NCBI RefSeq assembly: GCF_009906855.1
Contig: NZ_CP047650.1
Span: 1,550,001-1,614,000 of the forward strand
From: Xylophilus rhododendri
Lineage (GTDB): Bacteria > Pseudomonadota > Gammaproteobacteria > Burkholderiales > Burkholderiaceae_C
Direction of reading: 5' to 3'
Length of the DNA stretch: 64,000 nt
The notes under the pieces were generated by a model. It saw nothing but the letters and a program-made list of their open reading frames with translations. It ran no database searches and had not been told where the DNA came from. The position numbers and the translations under genes are program-made. This document shows positions 18,266-26,793 of the stretch, in pieces (the stretch's first letter is position 1; every line of letters starts with the position of its first letter).

Positions 18266-19591
18266 ATGCGAACCGGTTCCCGACCGTTGCAGACGACCCT
18301 CGCGGGCCTGCTCCTGATGCCCCTGGCCACGCTGGCCGGCAACGCTGCTTCGCCGCCACCACAGGTGCCGGCCAAGGCCGCCTGGGTGGCCAGCTGGCAG
18401 GCCAGCCCGCAGCCCGTCTGGGGCGATGGCTTCCTGTTTCCGACCGGCCTGCCGGCCAGCCTGCAGGACCGGACGGTGCGGCAGGTGGCGCGCTTGTCGC
18501 TGGGCGGCGGGCGCCTGCGCCTGGTGTTTTCCAACGCCTATGGCACCGAGCCGCTGCGGCTGGGATCGGCGACCGTGGCTCGCCCCGCCGCTGCTTCGGG
18601 CGCGCTCATCCCCGGCAGCCTGCGCAGCCTGAGCTTCGGCGGCCAGCCGGGCGCGACCGTCCCGCCAGGGGCTTTTGTCGTCAGCGATCCGGTGGCCCTG
18701 CCGCTTCCCGCGCTGGCCGCCATCAGCGTCAGCTTCCACCTGCCCGATGCCACGCCGGTGCGCAGCTTCCACTGGGACGGGCGGCAGACCACCTGGCTGC
18801 TGCCGGGCGAGCAGACGCAGGCCATGGCGCCGTCCACCAGCGATGCGCAGAGCACCACGGCCCGTCCGCTGCTGTCCGCCGTGCAGGTCGAGAACACGCA
18901 GGCGGCCGGCGCCGTCGCCGTGATGGGCGATTCGATCACCGATGGCGCCACCGCCAGCCTGGACCAGGACCACCGCTGGCCGGACTACCTCGCGGCCCGG
19001 CTCGCGCCGCACGGCGTGGCCGTGGTGAACGCGGGCATCTCCGGTGCCCGGCTGCTGTCCGACGGCATGGGCGCCAACGCCCTGGCGCGGCTGGACCGCG
19101 ACGTGCTTGCCCAGCCCGGCGTACGAAGCCTGGTGGTGCTGCTGGGCATCAACGACATCGCCTGGCCCGGCACCGCCTTCGCGCCCGATGCACGGCGACC
19201 CGGCCTGGCCGAGCTGAGCGCCGGCCTGCGTCAGCTGGTGGCCCAGGCCCACGGCCGCGGTGTACGGGTGGTGGGCGCCACGCTGACCCCTTTCGAGGGC
19301 GCATTGCCGGGCACACCCCTGGCCGACTACTACAACGCCGACAAGGACGCGCTGAGACAGCAGTTCAACGACTGGATCCGCCATGGCGGCGCCTTCGATG
19401 CGGTCATCGACTTCGATGCCGCCCTGAAAGACCCCGCGCATCCGTCGCGGCTGGCCGCCGCCTACGATTCGGGCGACCGGCTGCATCCCGGCGATGCCGG
19501 CAACCGCGCCATGGCCGATGCGGTGGACCTGGGCACACTCGTGCCGGGCCTGTCCGAAAACCCAGCCAGAGAAACCGCCCTGCGGCCCTGA
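18266..19591 (+). CDS. exported SGNH/GDSL-family esterase
   Basis: Hydrolase of 441 residues with a Sec-type signal (MRTGSRPLQTTLAGLLLMPLATLAGNA, cleavage near residue 28). The SGNH blocks are all visible: nucleophile Ser223 in VMGDSITDGA, Gly260 region NAGISGAR, Asn296 in LLGINDIAW, and Asp404/His407 in DRLHPGD. About 190 residues before the catalytic fold form a beta-sandwich-like domain with RVVFSN/TEPLRLGSATVA-type motifs, as in exported carbohydrate esterases. It therefore probably removes acetyl or other ester groups outside the cytoplasm. The divergent LysR is the likely regulator. Substrate unknown. Confidence 0.88.
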   Translation: MRTGSRPLQTTLAGLLLMPLATLAGNAASPPPQVPAKAAWVASWQASPQPVWGDGFLFPTGLPASLQDRTVRQVARLSLGGGRLRLVFSNAYGTEPLRLGSATVARPAAASGALIPGSLRSLSFGGQPGATVPPGAFVVSDPVALPLPALAAISVSFHLPDATPVRSFHWDGRQTTWLLPGEQTQAMAPSTSDAQSTTARPLLSAVQVENTQAAGAVAVMGDSITDGATASLDQDHRWPDYLAARLAPHGVAVVNAGISGARLLSDGMGANALARLDRDVLAQPGVRSLVVLLGINDIAWPGTAFAPDARRPGLAELSAGLRQLVAQAHGRGVRVVGATLTPFEGALPGTPLADYYNADKDALRQQFNDWIRHGGAFDAVIDFDAALKDPAHPSRLAAAYDSGDRLHPGDAGNRAMADAVDLGTLVPGLSENPARETALRP

Positions 19592-19599
19592 AGTCGACC

Positions 19600-20757
19600 A
19601 TGCGCACCCTGCTCTCCCCCCTCCTGGCCCTGGCCATCGGCGCCTTCGGCATCGGCGTGACCGAATTCGCGCCCATGGGCATGCTGCCCTCGATCGCCAG
19701 CGACCTGGGGGTGTCCATCCCCTCGGCCGGGCTGCTGATCAGCGCCTACGCCATGGGCGTGCTGATCGGCGCGCCGCTGATGACACTGACCACCGCCCGG
19801 GTGCCGCGCCGCACCCTGCTGATCTCGCTGATGGGCATCTTCACCCTGGGCAACCTGCTGTCGGCACTGGCGGACAACTACACCTTGCTGCTCGCCGCGC
19901 GGGTGCTGACCTCCTTCAACCATGGCGCCTTCTTCGGCGTGGGCTCGGTGGTGGCGGCGAGTGTGGTGGCGCCGGAGAAACGCGCCGGCGCGGTGGCCTC
20001 GATGTTCATGGGGCTGACCATCGCCACCATCGGCGGCGTGCCGCTGGCCACCTGGGTGGGCGAGATGTTCGGCTGGCGCAGCGCCTTCTGGGGCATCACC
20101 GTGCTGGGGCTGCTGGCCATGCTGGCCCTGCGCCTGGCGCTGCCGCCGCTGCCGGCCGATCCGCACGGCAACATGAAGGCCGAGATCCAGGTGCTGGGCC
20201 AGGGCCCGGTGCTGAGCGCGCTGGCGCTCACGGTGCTGGGGTCGAGCGCGATGTTCACCGTCTTCACCTACATCGTGCCCATCCTGCGGCAGGAGGCGCT
20301 GGCCTCCACCGCCTTCGTCACCGCCATGCTGGTGCTCTACGGCGTGGGCCTGACCATCGGCAATGTGTGGGGCGGGCGCGCGGCCGACCGCTCGCGCGAC
20401 GGCACGCTGATCGTGTCGCTGTCGGCGCTGACCGCCGTCCTGCTGGCCTTCGCGGTGGTGATGAAGTGGCAGTTGCCGGCCGCCGCCGCCATCCTGGTCT
20501 GGGGCATCGCCAGCTTCGCCATCGTGCCGCCGCTGCAGATGCGGGTGATGGCGGCGGCCGAGCATGCGCCCAACCTGGCCTCGGCGATGAACATCGGCGC
20601 CTTCAACCTGGGCAATGCCATCGGCGCGGCGCTGGGCGGGGCGGTCATCGGCGCGGACCTGGGTTATCCGGCCGTGTCGATCGCCGGGGCCGCCATGGCG
20701 GCGAGCGCGCTGATGCTGGTGCTGCTGCTGGCGCGCAAGCCAGCGCACGCCGCCTGA
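19600..20757 (+). CDS. MFS efflux transporter, AraJ/SotB-like
   Basis: Inner-membrane exporter of 385 residues with about twelve hydrophobic helices. The start LLALAIGAFGIGVTEFAPMGMLPSIASDLGVSIPSAG is the signature of the arabinose-efflux/chloramphenicol-resistance branch of the major facilitator superfamily; the GRAADRSRDG loop after helix 8 and AMNIGAFNLGNAIGAALGG near the C-terminus agree. It starts eight bases after the esterase stop, so the two may be co-transcribed. Its stop and that of the following opposite-strand gene lie two bases apart inside a short CGCCTG/CAGGCG hairpin (20751-20771). The exported compound is unknown. Confidence 0.9.
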   Translation: MRTLLSPLLALAIGAFGIGVTEFAPMGMLPSIASDLGVSIPSAGLLISAYAMGVLIGAPLMTLTTARVPRRTLLISLMGIFTLGNLLSALADNYTLLLAARVLTSFNHGAFFGVGSVVAASVVAPEKRAGAVASMFMGLTIATIGGVPLATWVGEMFGWRSAFWGITVLGLLAMLALRLALPPLPADPHGNMKAEIQVLGQGPVLSALALTVLGSSAMFTVFTYIVPILRQEALASTAFVTAMLVLYGVGLTIGNVWGGRAADRSRDGTLIVSLSALTAVLLAFAVVMKWQLPAAAAILVWGIASFAIVPPLQMRVMAAAEHAPNLASAMNIGAFNLGNAIGAALGGAVIGADLGYPAVSIAGAAMAASALMLVLLLARKPAHAA

Positions 20758-20759
20758 CG

Positions 20760-21812
20760 CTAACGCAGGCGCTGCGCGGCGAAGAAGCGCAGCATCTCCG
20801 CGCTGGCGTCCGGCCCCTGCGGATCGGTGTAGCTGCCCGGACCGCCGCCCGACCAGGCATGCGGCGCGCCGTGCACCAGCCAGAGTTCGGCGCGCACCGA
20901 ACCATCCGCCGCACGAAAGACTTCCCGCCGGGCGCCGCGTGTGCCCTGCACCGACGACGCTTCGCCATGGCCCGCCGCCGCCGCGCCCACGCTGGCCGCC
21001 ACCACCGCACGGGCATTGGCCACGTTGACGGTGCTGTCGGCCTCGCCATGGAAGACGATGGTGGGCATGCCGCTGCCCTGCCCATTCCCACGCGGCGCCG
21101 GGGCGCCTGTCTGCATGGCGGCCATGGCGGAGGACAGATCGCGTGCCGCGCCGGCCGCCAGGCCGGAATGCACGCCGACGGCGGCGAAGAGGTCCGGATG
21201 GGTTTCGCCCAGGATGGCCGCCATGGCTCCGCCGGCCGACAGGCCCGCCACGTAGATGCGTTGGGGATCGATGCGGTGGTTCACCATCACCTGCTCCACC
21301 ATGCCGGCGATCAGCGCGGGCTCGCCGCGTTCGCGGGTCTGGTGGGTGTGCTTGAACCAGTTCCAGCAACCGTGCGGATTGGCCTTGCGCGACTGCGCCG
21401 GGTAGAGCACGGCCCAGCCGCGCGCCTGGGCCAGCTGGTTCATGCGGGTGCCGGCGGCGAAGTCGTCGGGGTTCTGGGTGCAGCCGTGCAGCATCACCAG
21501 CAGCGGCATCGGTCCCGCGGCGCCGGCGCCGGCGGGCAGGAAGAGTTTGTAGTCGCGGCGGTCGGCCGTGCCGGCGAAGCTGTGGGCTGTGAAGCCGCCT
21601 TCTTGCCTCGTCGGCTCCTGCTCGGGGGCATCCACCCGGCGGGCGGTGACGTCGATGACATCGGCATCCTGCGCCCCGTCCTGCGGCATGCCGGGCACAG
21701 TGCCGAGCCCGCCGCCCATCCAGGAACGCAGCAGCGTGGTCGCCTCGGCGAGCTGGCCGCCCTGGGTGAGGCGGGCGGCCTGTGCCATCAGTTTCTGCAG
21801 ATCGGGATTCAT
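20760..21812 (-). CDS. PHB-depolymerase-family alpha/beta-hydrolase (esterase)
   Basis: Esterase of 350 residues. After a variable N-terminal 75 residues the LpqC/PHB-depolymerase core runs YKLFLPAG...MLVMLHGCTQNPDDFA, with nucleophile Ser192 in VAGLSAGGAM, an Asp in FHGEADSTVN and His in HGAPHAWSGG. No secretion signal is visible, so it is either intracellular or exported by an unknown route. In this bacterial group the same enzyme regularly sits beside a small CopG/RHH gene, as it does here (24 bases upstream). It may act in polyhydroxyalkanoate turnover, but short-chain ester hydrolysis in general fits equally well. Confidence 0.88.
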   Translation of the reverse strand: MNPDLQKLMAQAARLTQGGQLAEATTLLRSWMGGGLGTVPGMPQDGAQDADVIDVTARRVDAPEQEPTRQEGGFTAHSFAGTADRRDYKLFLPAGAGAAGPMPLLVMLHGCTQNPDDFAAGTRMNQLAQARGWAVLYPAQSRKANPHGCWNWFKHTHQTRERGEPALIAGMVEQVMVNHRIDPQRIYVAGLSAGGAMAAILGETHPDLFAAVGVHSGLAAGAARDLSSAMAAMQTGAPAPRGNGQGSGMPTIVFHGEADSTVNVANARAVVAASVGAAAAGHGEASSVQGTRGARREVFRAADGSVRAELWLVHGAPHAWSGGGPGSYTDPQGPDASAEMLRFFAAQRLR

Positions 21813-21835
21813 GGGGTGCTTTCGGTGGGACGGGC

Positions 21836-22258
21836 TCAGCGCAGGCGGGTGGAGAGGGCGGCGCGCACGGCGGGGCTGGCATGCAGGGCACCCAGGACGG
21901 TGATCGATTCGATGGTGGCCAGCGCCAGTTCGGGTGTCACCGCCGTATCGATGGAGGCCAGGCCCAGCACCCGGATCTGCAGCCGCTCGTCCCGCGCGCG
22001 CACCGCTTCCAGCTCGGCCACCGAGTAATGCTGCAGGCCCAGCACCAGCGACTTGCGCAGCACCAGCTGGCGCAGCACATCGCCCTGCTGGTTCAGCTGG
22101 TTGCGGATCGCCGTGCGGATGAATTCGGTGCGGCTGGAGAAAAAGCCTTCCTGCACCAGCAGGTCGACCTGGCCCAGGTCCACATGGCCGAGGTTGATGG
22201 TGATCTTCTCGTCGGCGGGTTTGACCACGGCGGTGTGGGCTGTGCTTTTTCTGGGCAT
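21836..22258 (-). CDS. CopG-type ribbon-helix-helix regulator
   Basis: Protein of 140 residues. Residues 18-55 (ITINLGHVDLGQVDLLVQEGFFSSRTEFIRTAIRNQL) form a strand-helix-helix of the MetJ/Arc/CopG type that dimerises and inserts its strand in the DNA major groove. The C-terminal 80 residues are an unrecognised helical region rich in Ala and Leu. It precedes the PHB-depolymerase-type gene on the same strand and probably represses it together with itself: a perfect palindrome CCATCCA-CT-TGGATGG lies 22 bases before its start. ATG 22258 gives the expected short lead into the RHH strand. Confidence 0.87.
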   Translation of the reverse strand: MPRKSTAHTAVVKPADEKITINLGHVDLGQVDLLVQEGFFSSRTEFIRTAIRNQLNQQGDVLRQLVLRKSLVLGLQHYSVAELEAVRARDERLQIRVLGLASIDTAVTPELALATIESITVLGALHASPAVRAALSTRLR

Positions 22259-22279
22259 GGGCGGAGTCTACGCTTTAAG

Positions 22280-22305
22280 CCATCCACTTGGATGGTATTT
22301 ATCAA
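22280..22305 (-). promoter_or_regulatory. probable RHH operator and promoter of the CopG-type gene
   Basis: CCATCCA-CT-TGGATGG at 22280-22295 is a perfect inverted repeat with 7-base arms. Just upstream on the minus strand lies TTGATA (22300-22305) as a possible -35, which would place the palindrome in the promoter spacer. Position in front of an RHH gene suggests autorepression; this is inferred from sequence alone. Confidence 0.55.
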
Positions 22306-22312
22306 AACCTCC

Positions 22313-22348
22313 ATGCAAAAAGGGCCGGCAGGCCGGCCCTTTTTGCAT
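22313..22348 (-). terminator. intrinsic terminator, perfect 17-bp stem with T-run
   Basis: ATGCAAAAAGGGCCGGC is followed after two bases by its exact complement, giving a 36-base palindrome with a GC-rich top and an A/T tract in the stem, so it works in both directions. It closes the 22374-23471 unit and separates it from the CopG-type promoter. Confidence 0.85.
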
Positions 22349-22373
22349 CGGCCCCAAAGGAGCCGGAAGGTGC

Positions 22374-22448
22374 TCAATGCACGAAGAGTGCGATCAGGAT
22401 GATGATCGGGATCGGCACGCCGAGGAACAGAAGAAGAAGTGAACGCAT
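22374..22448 (-). CDS. 24-residue hydrophobic membrane micropeptide
   Basis: A short gene reading MRSLLLLFLGVPIPIIIL then IALFVH: one Arg followed by an almost unbroken hydrophobic stretch with a central PIP kink, long enough for a single transmembrane helix. AGGAG lies ten bases before ATG 22448, a good ribosome site. It starts 18 bases after the stop of the membrane-protein gene and is followed directly by a strong terminator, so it is a genuine last gene of a two-gene unit. The PIPIII pattern recurs in small predicted membrane peptides of proteobacteria, as far as I recall. No function is known to me. Confidence 0.75.
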   Translation of the reverse strand: MRSLLLLFLGVPIPIIILIALFVH

Positions 22449-22466
22449 GGTGAGGCTCCTGGTGGT

Positions 22467-23471
22467 TCAAAGATCGCGCTGGCGGCCACCGAAGGTCGCC
22501 GCGTAGCTGGCCGCGAAAGCGGAGATGAGCAGGGAGATGAAGAGCCACAGGGCCGTATAGGCGGATGCCTTGCGGGCCTTGTCGGCGGCTTCCTTGGCGG
22601 CGGTGGCCGTGTCGGCGATCTTCTTCTTGGCCTGGGCGTAGATGTCGGTCACGCGCTTCTCGGCGTCTTGCTGGCTGAGGCCGGTCCGTTGCGAGACCAG
22701 CTGGCCGACATAACGGACGTCGTCCGCCGGCAGGTCGCCGGTGCGGATGCTGTTGGCGAAGATGCGGGTGACTTCGGCGGCGGTGGCGGCCGAGGACTGG
22801 GCATCGTTCGTGGCCGGCACCGGCGCGGGTGCGGCGGCGGTCACGGGCTGGCCTTCCACGGCGGGGGCCGGCGCGGCTGCAGCCTTGCGGAACAGCGCAT
22901 CGACGTAGTAGCCGGTACCGAGCGACGCCTGGCTGGGGTTGCCGTTGGCACCCGCGGTGGCGGCGCCTGCCGTGGCGGCGGTGGCGGCCGTGGCGGCACC
23001 ACCGGCCACGGCGGCGCCGGCCTGCGCACCGGCACCGACCACCGAACCGACGGCCGAGGTGAGCACCGCTGCCGTCACCAGCGTGGCGACCGCCCAGGCC
23101 AGGAAGCCGTGGGCGGTGTCGCGGAAGTAGACCTCGTCCGTATGCACCGACACCCACTTGGTGCGCAGCCGGCCGGCCAGATAGCCGCCCAGGCCCGAAG
23201 CCAGCAGCCCGGTGATGGTGATCCAAAGGATGCCGCCGATGCCGATGGTTCCCGCGTCGGCGCCGCGGCTGGCCCATGGCGAGGCCGATGCGGCGCCCAG
23301 GCCCGCGCCCAGCACCAGCAGGATCAACGACAGCGCCGCGGCCGCCGCGGCCCCGGCGAGGATGGCGCCCCAGGAGACGGCGCTGGCGGATGCGCCGCCG
23401 GTGGTGGATATCACGCCGGGTGCCTCGTATCCCGGTGTGCGGGCCGTCGCCGCGATGGTGTCGTTGGTCAT
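22467..23471 (-). CDS. membrane protein of unknown function (Ala/Gly-rich, about four TM helices)
   Basis: Protein of 334 residues that I do not recognise as a named family. Hydrophobic segments are visible at about 33-60 (SWGAILAGAAAAAALSLILLVLGAGLG), 75-98, 122-145 and 308-328, with an Ala/Pro/Thr-rich, low-complexity loop of roughly 70 residues (160-230) and a helical, charged region EKRVTDIYAQAKKKIADTATAAKEAADKARKASA before the last helix. The loop and helical region together look like a flexible periplasmic or cytoplasmic arm. It is co-transcribed with the 24-residue membrane peptide downstream, suggesting a small membrane complex. Envelope stress is a guess only. Confidence 0.8.
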   Translation of the reverse strand: MTNDTIAATARTPGYEAPGVISTTGGASASAVSWGAILAGAAAAAALSLILLVLGAGLGAASASPWASRGADAGTIGIGGILWITITGLLASGLGGYLAGRLRTKWVSVHTDEVYFRDTAHGFLAWAVATLVTAAVLTSAVGSVVGAGAQAGAAVAGGAATAATAATAGAATAGANGNPSQASLGTGYYVDALFRKAAAAPAPAVEGQPVTAAAPAPVPATNDAQSSAATAAEVTRIFANSIRTGDLPADDVRYVGQLVSQRTGLSQQDAEKRVTDIYAQAKKKIADTATAAKEAADKARKASAYTALWLFISLLISAFAASYAATFGGRQRDL

Positions 23472-23704
23472 GGAAGAGTCCTCTTGTTATGAGGCTCGCA
23501 TGGTGTTCCCTGCCGGGGCGGAAAACGCGTCCATATCGCCCGGCATCGTGTAGTCCGGCGCGACAAGCTGACGCAGGCCGGCCCTGATGCGCGCTCGGCC
23601 GGCATCGCCCGTGGCCGCCTGCAATTTCGGCCGAGGTGCCTTTGGGCTGGCGGCGATGGACACGCGTCTATAGTGGGGCCGGAGTTTCTCCCGCAGAGGT
23701 GACC

Positions 23705-24679
23705 ATGCCCCCATCCGATCCGAGCCGCCGCGCCGCGCTGGCAGCACTGGCCAGCCTGTGCTGTTCAGAGGCGGGCGCGCAATCGGGCGCCGTGCGCGCG
23801 GCGCGCCCCACGGAGCTGATCGTGCCCGGCAGCCGCGATGCGCCGCTGGGCGTTTCGGCCGCCGTGCTGGCCGAGGCCATGAGCCTGCGCTGGCGCCATC
23901 GCGTGGCGCTGCAGTTCGCCTCGGGCGCGGTCAGCGGCGCGCTGGCCGTCATCAAGGGCAGCCCGGACGGCAACCGCATCGGCCTGGCCTCGCCCTCCCT
24001 GGGCATCAACGCGGCGCTGCGGCCGGCCCTGCCCTACTCCACCCTGGCCGACCTGGCGCCGGTGTGCGAGCTGGCCACCTTCGAATACGGCATCTTCGTC
24101 AATCCCGCGCTGCCGGTGCACACCGTGGCGGAGCTGATCGCCCATGCGCTGGATGCCAGGACCCCGATGCGCTATGTCAGCCCCGGCGTGGGCACCGGCT
24201 CGCACCTGGCGGCGGAATCCATGGGCTACGAGGCCGGCGTGAAGCTGGAGCATGTGCCCGTGCCGACCTACGACGCCGCCGAGAAGGTGGTCGCCACCGG
24301 CCAGGTGCAGGTGCTGTTTCGCGGCCTGGCGGCTTCCGTCGCGGAAACCCGCAAAGGTCCGTTGCGGCTGATCGGGCTGATGGGGCAGCGTGTGGTGGCC
24401 GACGCCGCGGGCGTGTCCTCGGTCGCCCAGGTGCTGCCGGGCTTCGAATTCACCGGCACGCTGGGGGTGATCGCGCCCCGCACCATGCAGCCCGCCACCG
24501 TCAGGCAGCTGGCGCAGGACATCTCCAGCCTGGTGACGGCGCCCGACACCCGCCAGCGCCTGGCCAGCCTGGGCCTGCAGGCCCAGGCTTCCTCGCCGGA
24601 CGAATACGAGGCCCACCTGCGCGCCGACATCGCCCGCTGGCGCCTGGTGGGCCGCATCACCAAGGTGCGCCTGAGCTGA
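23705..24679 (+). CDS. Bug-type tripartite tricarboxylate transporter substrate-binding protein
   Basis: Predicted exported binding protein of 324 residues. The segments HALDARTPMRYVSPGVGTGSHLAAESMG and YDAAEKVVATGQVQVLFRG are the conserved Bug motifs that line the ligand site for carboxylates. The N-terminus starting at ATG 23705 (MPPSDPSRRAALAALASLCCSEAGAQS) is a short signal with a twin-Arg pair; an upstream in-frame ATG at 23636 gives no better leader. No TctA/TctB membrane genes are nearby, as is common for these orphan receptors, which are present in very large numbers in this bacterial order. The ligand is unknown. Confidence 0.87.
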   Translation: MPPSDPSRRAALAALASLCCSEAGAQSGAVRAARPTELIVPGSRDAPLGVSAAVLAEAMSLRWRHRVALQFASGAVSGALAVIKGSPDGNRIGLASPSLGINAALRPALPYSTLADLAPVCELATFEYGIFVNPALPVHTVAELIAHALDARTPMRYVSPGVGTGSHLAAESMGYEAGVKLEHVPVPTYDAAEKVVATGQVQVLFRGLAASVAETRKGPLRLIGLMGQRVVADAAGVSSVAQVLPGFEFTGTLGVIAPRTMQPATVRQLAQDISSLVTAPDTRQRLASLGLQAQASSPDEYEAHLRADIARWRLVGRITKVRLS

Positions 24680-24685
24680 GCCGCC

Positions 24686-25825
24686 TCACCAGCCGTGAAA
24701 GCGCGGCCAGCGCGCCACGCCGCCATCGGCCGCCAGGGCCTCGTAGGCGGTGAACTGCGCACCGGTGGCGCAGGCATGGTTGGGCAGGATGCGCAGCCGG
24801 GTGCCGGTGGGAAAACGCGCCACGATGTCCGCGTCCGGCGCGCCTTCGTGCGACAGGATGCCGTGCTCCTGGTTGGCGCCGGACAGCACATAACCCTCCA
24901 GCGGCAGCCCGTCGATATCGCAGACCTGGCCGTAGCCGTAGTCGCGCGCCTGCTTCGCGGTGCCGCGGTCGCGGCTCATGGCCATCCAGCCCGCATCGAC
25001 GATGGCCCAGCCCTTGTCGGCCTGGTGGCCGATGACGGTGGTCAGCACACTCAGGGCGATGTCCTCCTGGCTGCAGACACCCACGTTGCGCATCACCAGG
25101 TCGAAGAAGACATAGACACCGGCCCGCAGCTCGGTCACGCCTTCGAGCGAGGCGGCCTCCAGCGCGGTCGGGGTGGAGCCCACCGACACCACCGCGCAGG
25201 GCAGGCCGGCGGCGCGCAGCCGCCGGGCCGCAAGCACGCAGCCGGCGCGCTCCTGCTCGGCCAGCGCCGCGAGGGCTTGCGGGGTGTGCAGCTCGTAGCT
25301 CGATCCGGCGTGGGTGAGCACGCCGGCCAGCCGCATGCCGCCATCGTGCAGCACCCGCCCGACCGAGAGCAGCAGCTCGTCATCGGGCCGGATGCCGGAG
25401 CGGTGGCCGTCGGTGTCGATCTCGATCAGCACCTCGAAGACATGGCCGTGTTCGCGGCCATGGTCGACGATGGCCCGGGCACCCTCGACGCTGTCGGTCA
25501 GGATCTGCAGCGCGCAGCCGCGCTGGCGCAGGTCCCGCGCATGGGCCAGGCGGTGCGGCGCCATGCCGACGGCGTAGAGGATGTCGCTCACGCCCTGGGC
25601 GAAGAACTGATCCGCCTCCTTCAGCGTGGACACGGTGATGCCGGCCGCGCCCGCCGCGCGCTGGGCGGCCACCACCTCGGCGCATTTGCTGGTCTTGACG
25701 TGCGGCCGGAAACGCACGCCCAGGGCGTCGGCGCGCTGCTGCATGCGTTCGATGTTGCGCTGCATGCGGGGCAGCGAAACGATGGCGGCGGGGGTGTCGA
25801 GGGTAAGGAGCGTGGACGGGTGCAT
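24686..25825 (-). CDS. D-serine dehydratase/D-threonine aldolase-family PLP enzyme (DSD1-like)
   Basis: Enzyme of 379 residues with an alanine-racemase-like TIM barrel; Lys44 in RPHVKTSKC forms the PLP Schiff base. The C-terminal barrel carries LPNHACATG with His350 and Cys352. In the studied eukaryotic-type D-serine dehydratase the zinc ligands are His and Cys in this spacing, whereas D-threonine aldolases carry His and Asp, so dehydration of D-serine to pyruvate and ammonia is the better guess. It is divergent from a LysR gene at 25897 across 71 bases. It convergently abuts the Bug protein gene. Start ATG 25825 matches the family. Confidence 0.87.
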   Translation of the reverse strand: MHPSTLLTLDTPAAIVSLPRMQRNIERMQQRADALGVRFRPHVKTSKCAEVVAAQRAAGAAGITVSTLKEADQFFAQGVSDILYAVGMAPHRLAHARDLRQRGCALQILTDSVEGARAIVDHGREHGHVFEVLIEIDTDGHRSGIRPDDELLLSVGRVLHDGGMRLAGVLTHAGSSYELHTPQALAALAEQERAGCVLAARRLRAAGLPCAVVSVGSTPTALEAASLEGVTELRAGVYVFFDLVMRNVGVCSQEDIALSVLTTVIGHQADKGWAIVDAGWMAMSRDRGTAKQARDYGYGQVCDIDGLPLEGYVLSGANQEHGILSHEGAPDADIVARFPTGTRLRILPNHACATGAQFTAYEALAADGGVARWPRFHGW

Positions 25826-25896
25826 GCCCGTACTCTAGGCCCTGGAGGCCCTGCGTGCAGTTCACGTTCGGGTCATCAATGATTAAGCTCCGCTGA

Positions 25897-26793
25897 ATGA
25901 TGCAGATCGAAGACCTCCGCCTGGCCGCAGCGCTGCTGCACGAAAGCTCGCTCAGCGCCGCGGCGCGCTCGCTGGGCGTGACCCCGCCGGCGCTGTCGAT
26001 GCGGCTGCGCAAGCTCGAAGCCACGCTCGGCCTGGCGCTGGCCAGCCGCAGCGCACGCAGGCTGCAGCTGACCTCCGAGGGCGAGCGCCTGGGCCGCGAG
26101 GCGCAGGAGCTGCTGCAGCGGCTCGACGGCCTGCACGAGTCGCTGCTGCGCGACGACCGGCGCCTGACCGGCCGGCTGCGCATCGCCGCCCCCTTCGGCT
26201 ACGGCCGGGCCCACATCGCGCCGCTGATCGCGCGCTTCGCCAGGCTGCATCCCGCCTTGCAGCTGCAGCTCGACCTGCGCGAGACACCCTGGCCCGACCG
26301 CCACGACTGCGATGCGGTGGTGCATGTGGGCACGGTGCGCGATTCCTCCTGGGTGGGCCACCCGCTGGCGGCCAACGAACGCTGGCTGTGCGCCAGCCCT
26401 GCCTACCTGCGCGAGCACGGCAGGCCGCGCAGTCCGGCCGAACTGCACAGCCACGCCTGCATCTGCATCCGCGAGAACGACGAGGACGTGACGCTGTGGC
26501 ACATGCGCCCGGCCGGCGGCGACGGCCGCAAGGCCGAGACCCTGCGCATCCGCCCCGCCTACATCACCAACGACGGCGGCGTGGCCCGCCAGTGGGCGGA
26601 AGACGGCATGGGCATCGTGCTGCGCTCCGAATGGGATGCCGCCGAGGCCGTGGCCGCCGGCCGGCTGGAGCGGGTGATGGCCGACTGGGCCCTGGGCAGC
26701 GCACCGGTGGTGGTGCTGGTGCCCACCCGCAAGGGGCGCAGCGCGAGGACGCAGGCCCTGGTCGATTTCCTGGTGTCGGCTATGCGGCGGTGA
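25897..26793 (+). CDS. LysR-family regulator beside the D-amino-acid enzyme
   Basis: Transcription factor of 298 residues: winged helix-turn-helix at 5-45 (DLRLAAALLHESSLSAAARSLGVTPPALSMRLRKLEATLG), then a periplasmic-binding-like effector domain with the LRIAAPFGYGRAHIAPLI start. It is divergent from the D-serine-dehydratase-like gene with only 71 bases between the start codons, so control of that gene in response to a D-amino acid is likely. The last 14 bases overlap the opposite-strand metallo-beta-lactamase-fold gene. Confidence 0.92.
   Translation: MMQIEDLRLAAALLHESSLSAAARSLGVTPPALSMRLRKLEATLGLALASRSARRLQLTSEGERLGREAQELLQRLDGLHESLLRDDRRLTGRLRIAAPFGYGRAHIAPLIARFARLHPALQLQLDLRETPWPDRHDCDAVVHVGTVRDSSWVGHPLAANERWLCASPAYLREHGRPRSPAELHSHACICIRENDEDVTLWHMRPAGGDGRKAETLRIRPAYITNDGGVARQWAEDGMGIVLRSEWDAAEAVAAGRLERVMADWALGSAPVVVLVPTRKGRSARTQALVDFLVSAMRR

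Noticed and set aside
20751..20771. CGCCTG/CAGGCG hairpin containing two stop codons as a terminator
   Set aside because: Only a six-base stem without a T-run; kept as a remark with the transporter gene, not as a called terminator.
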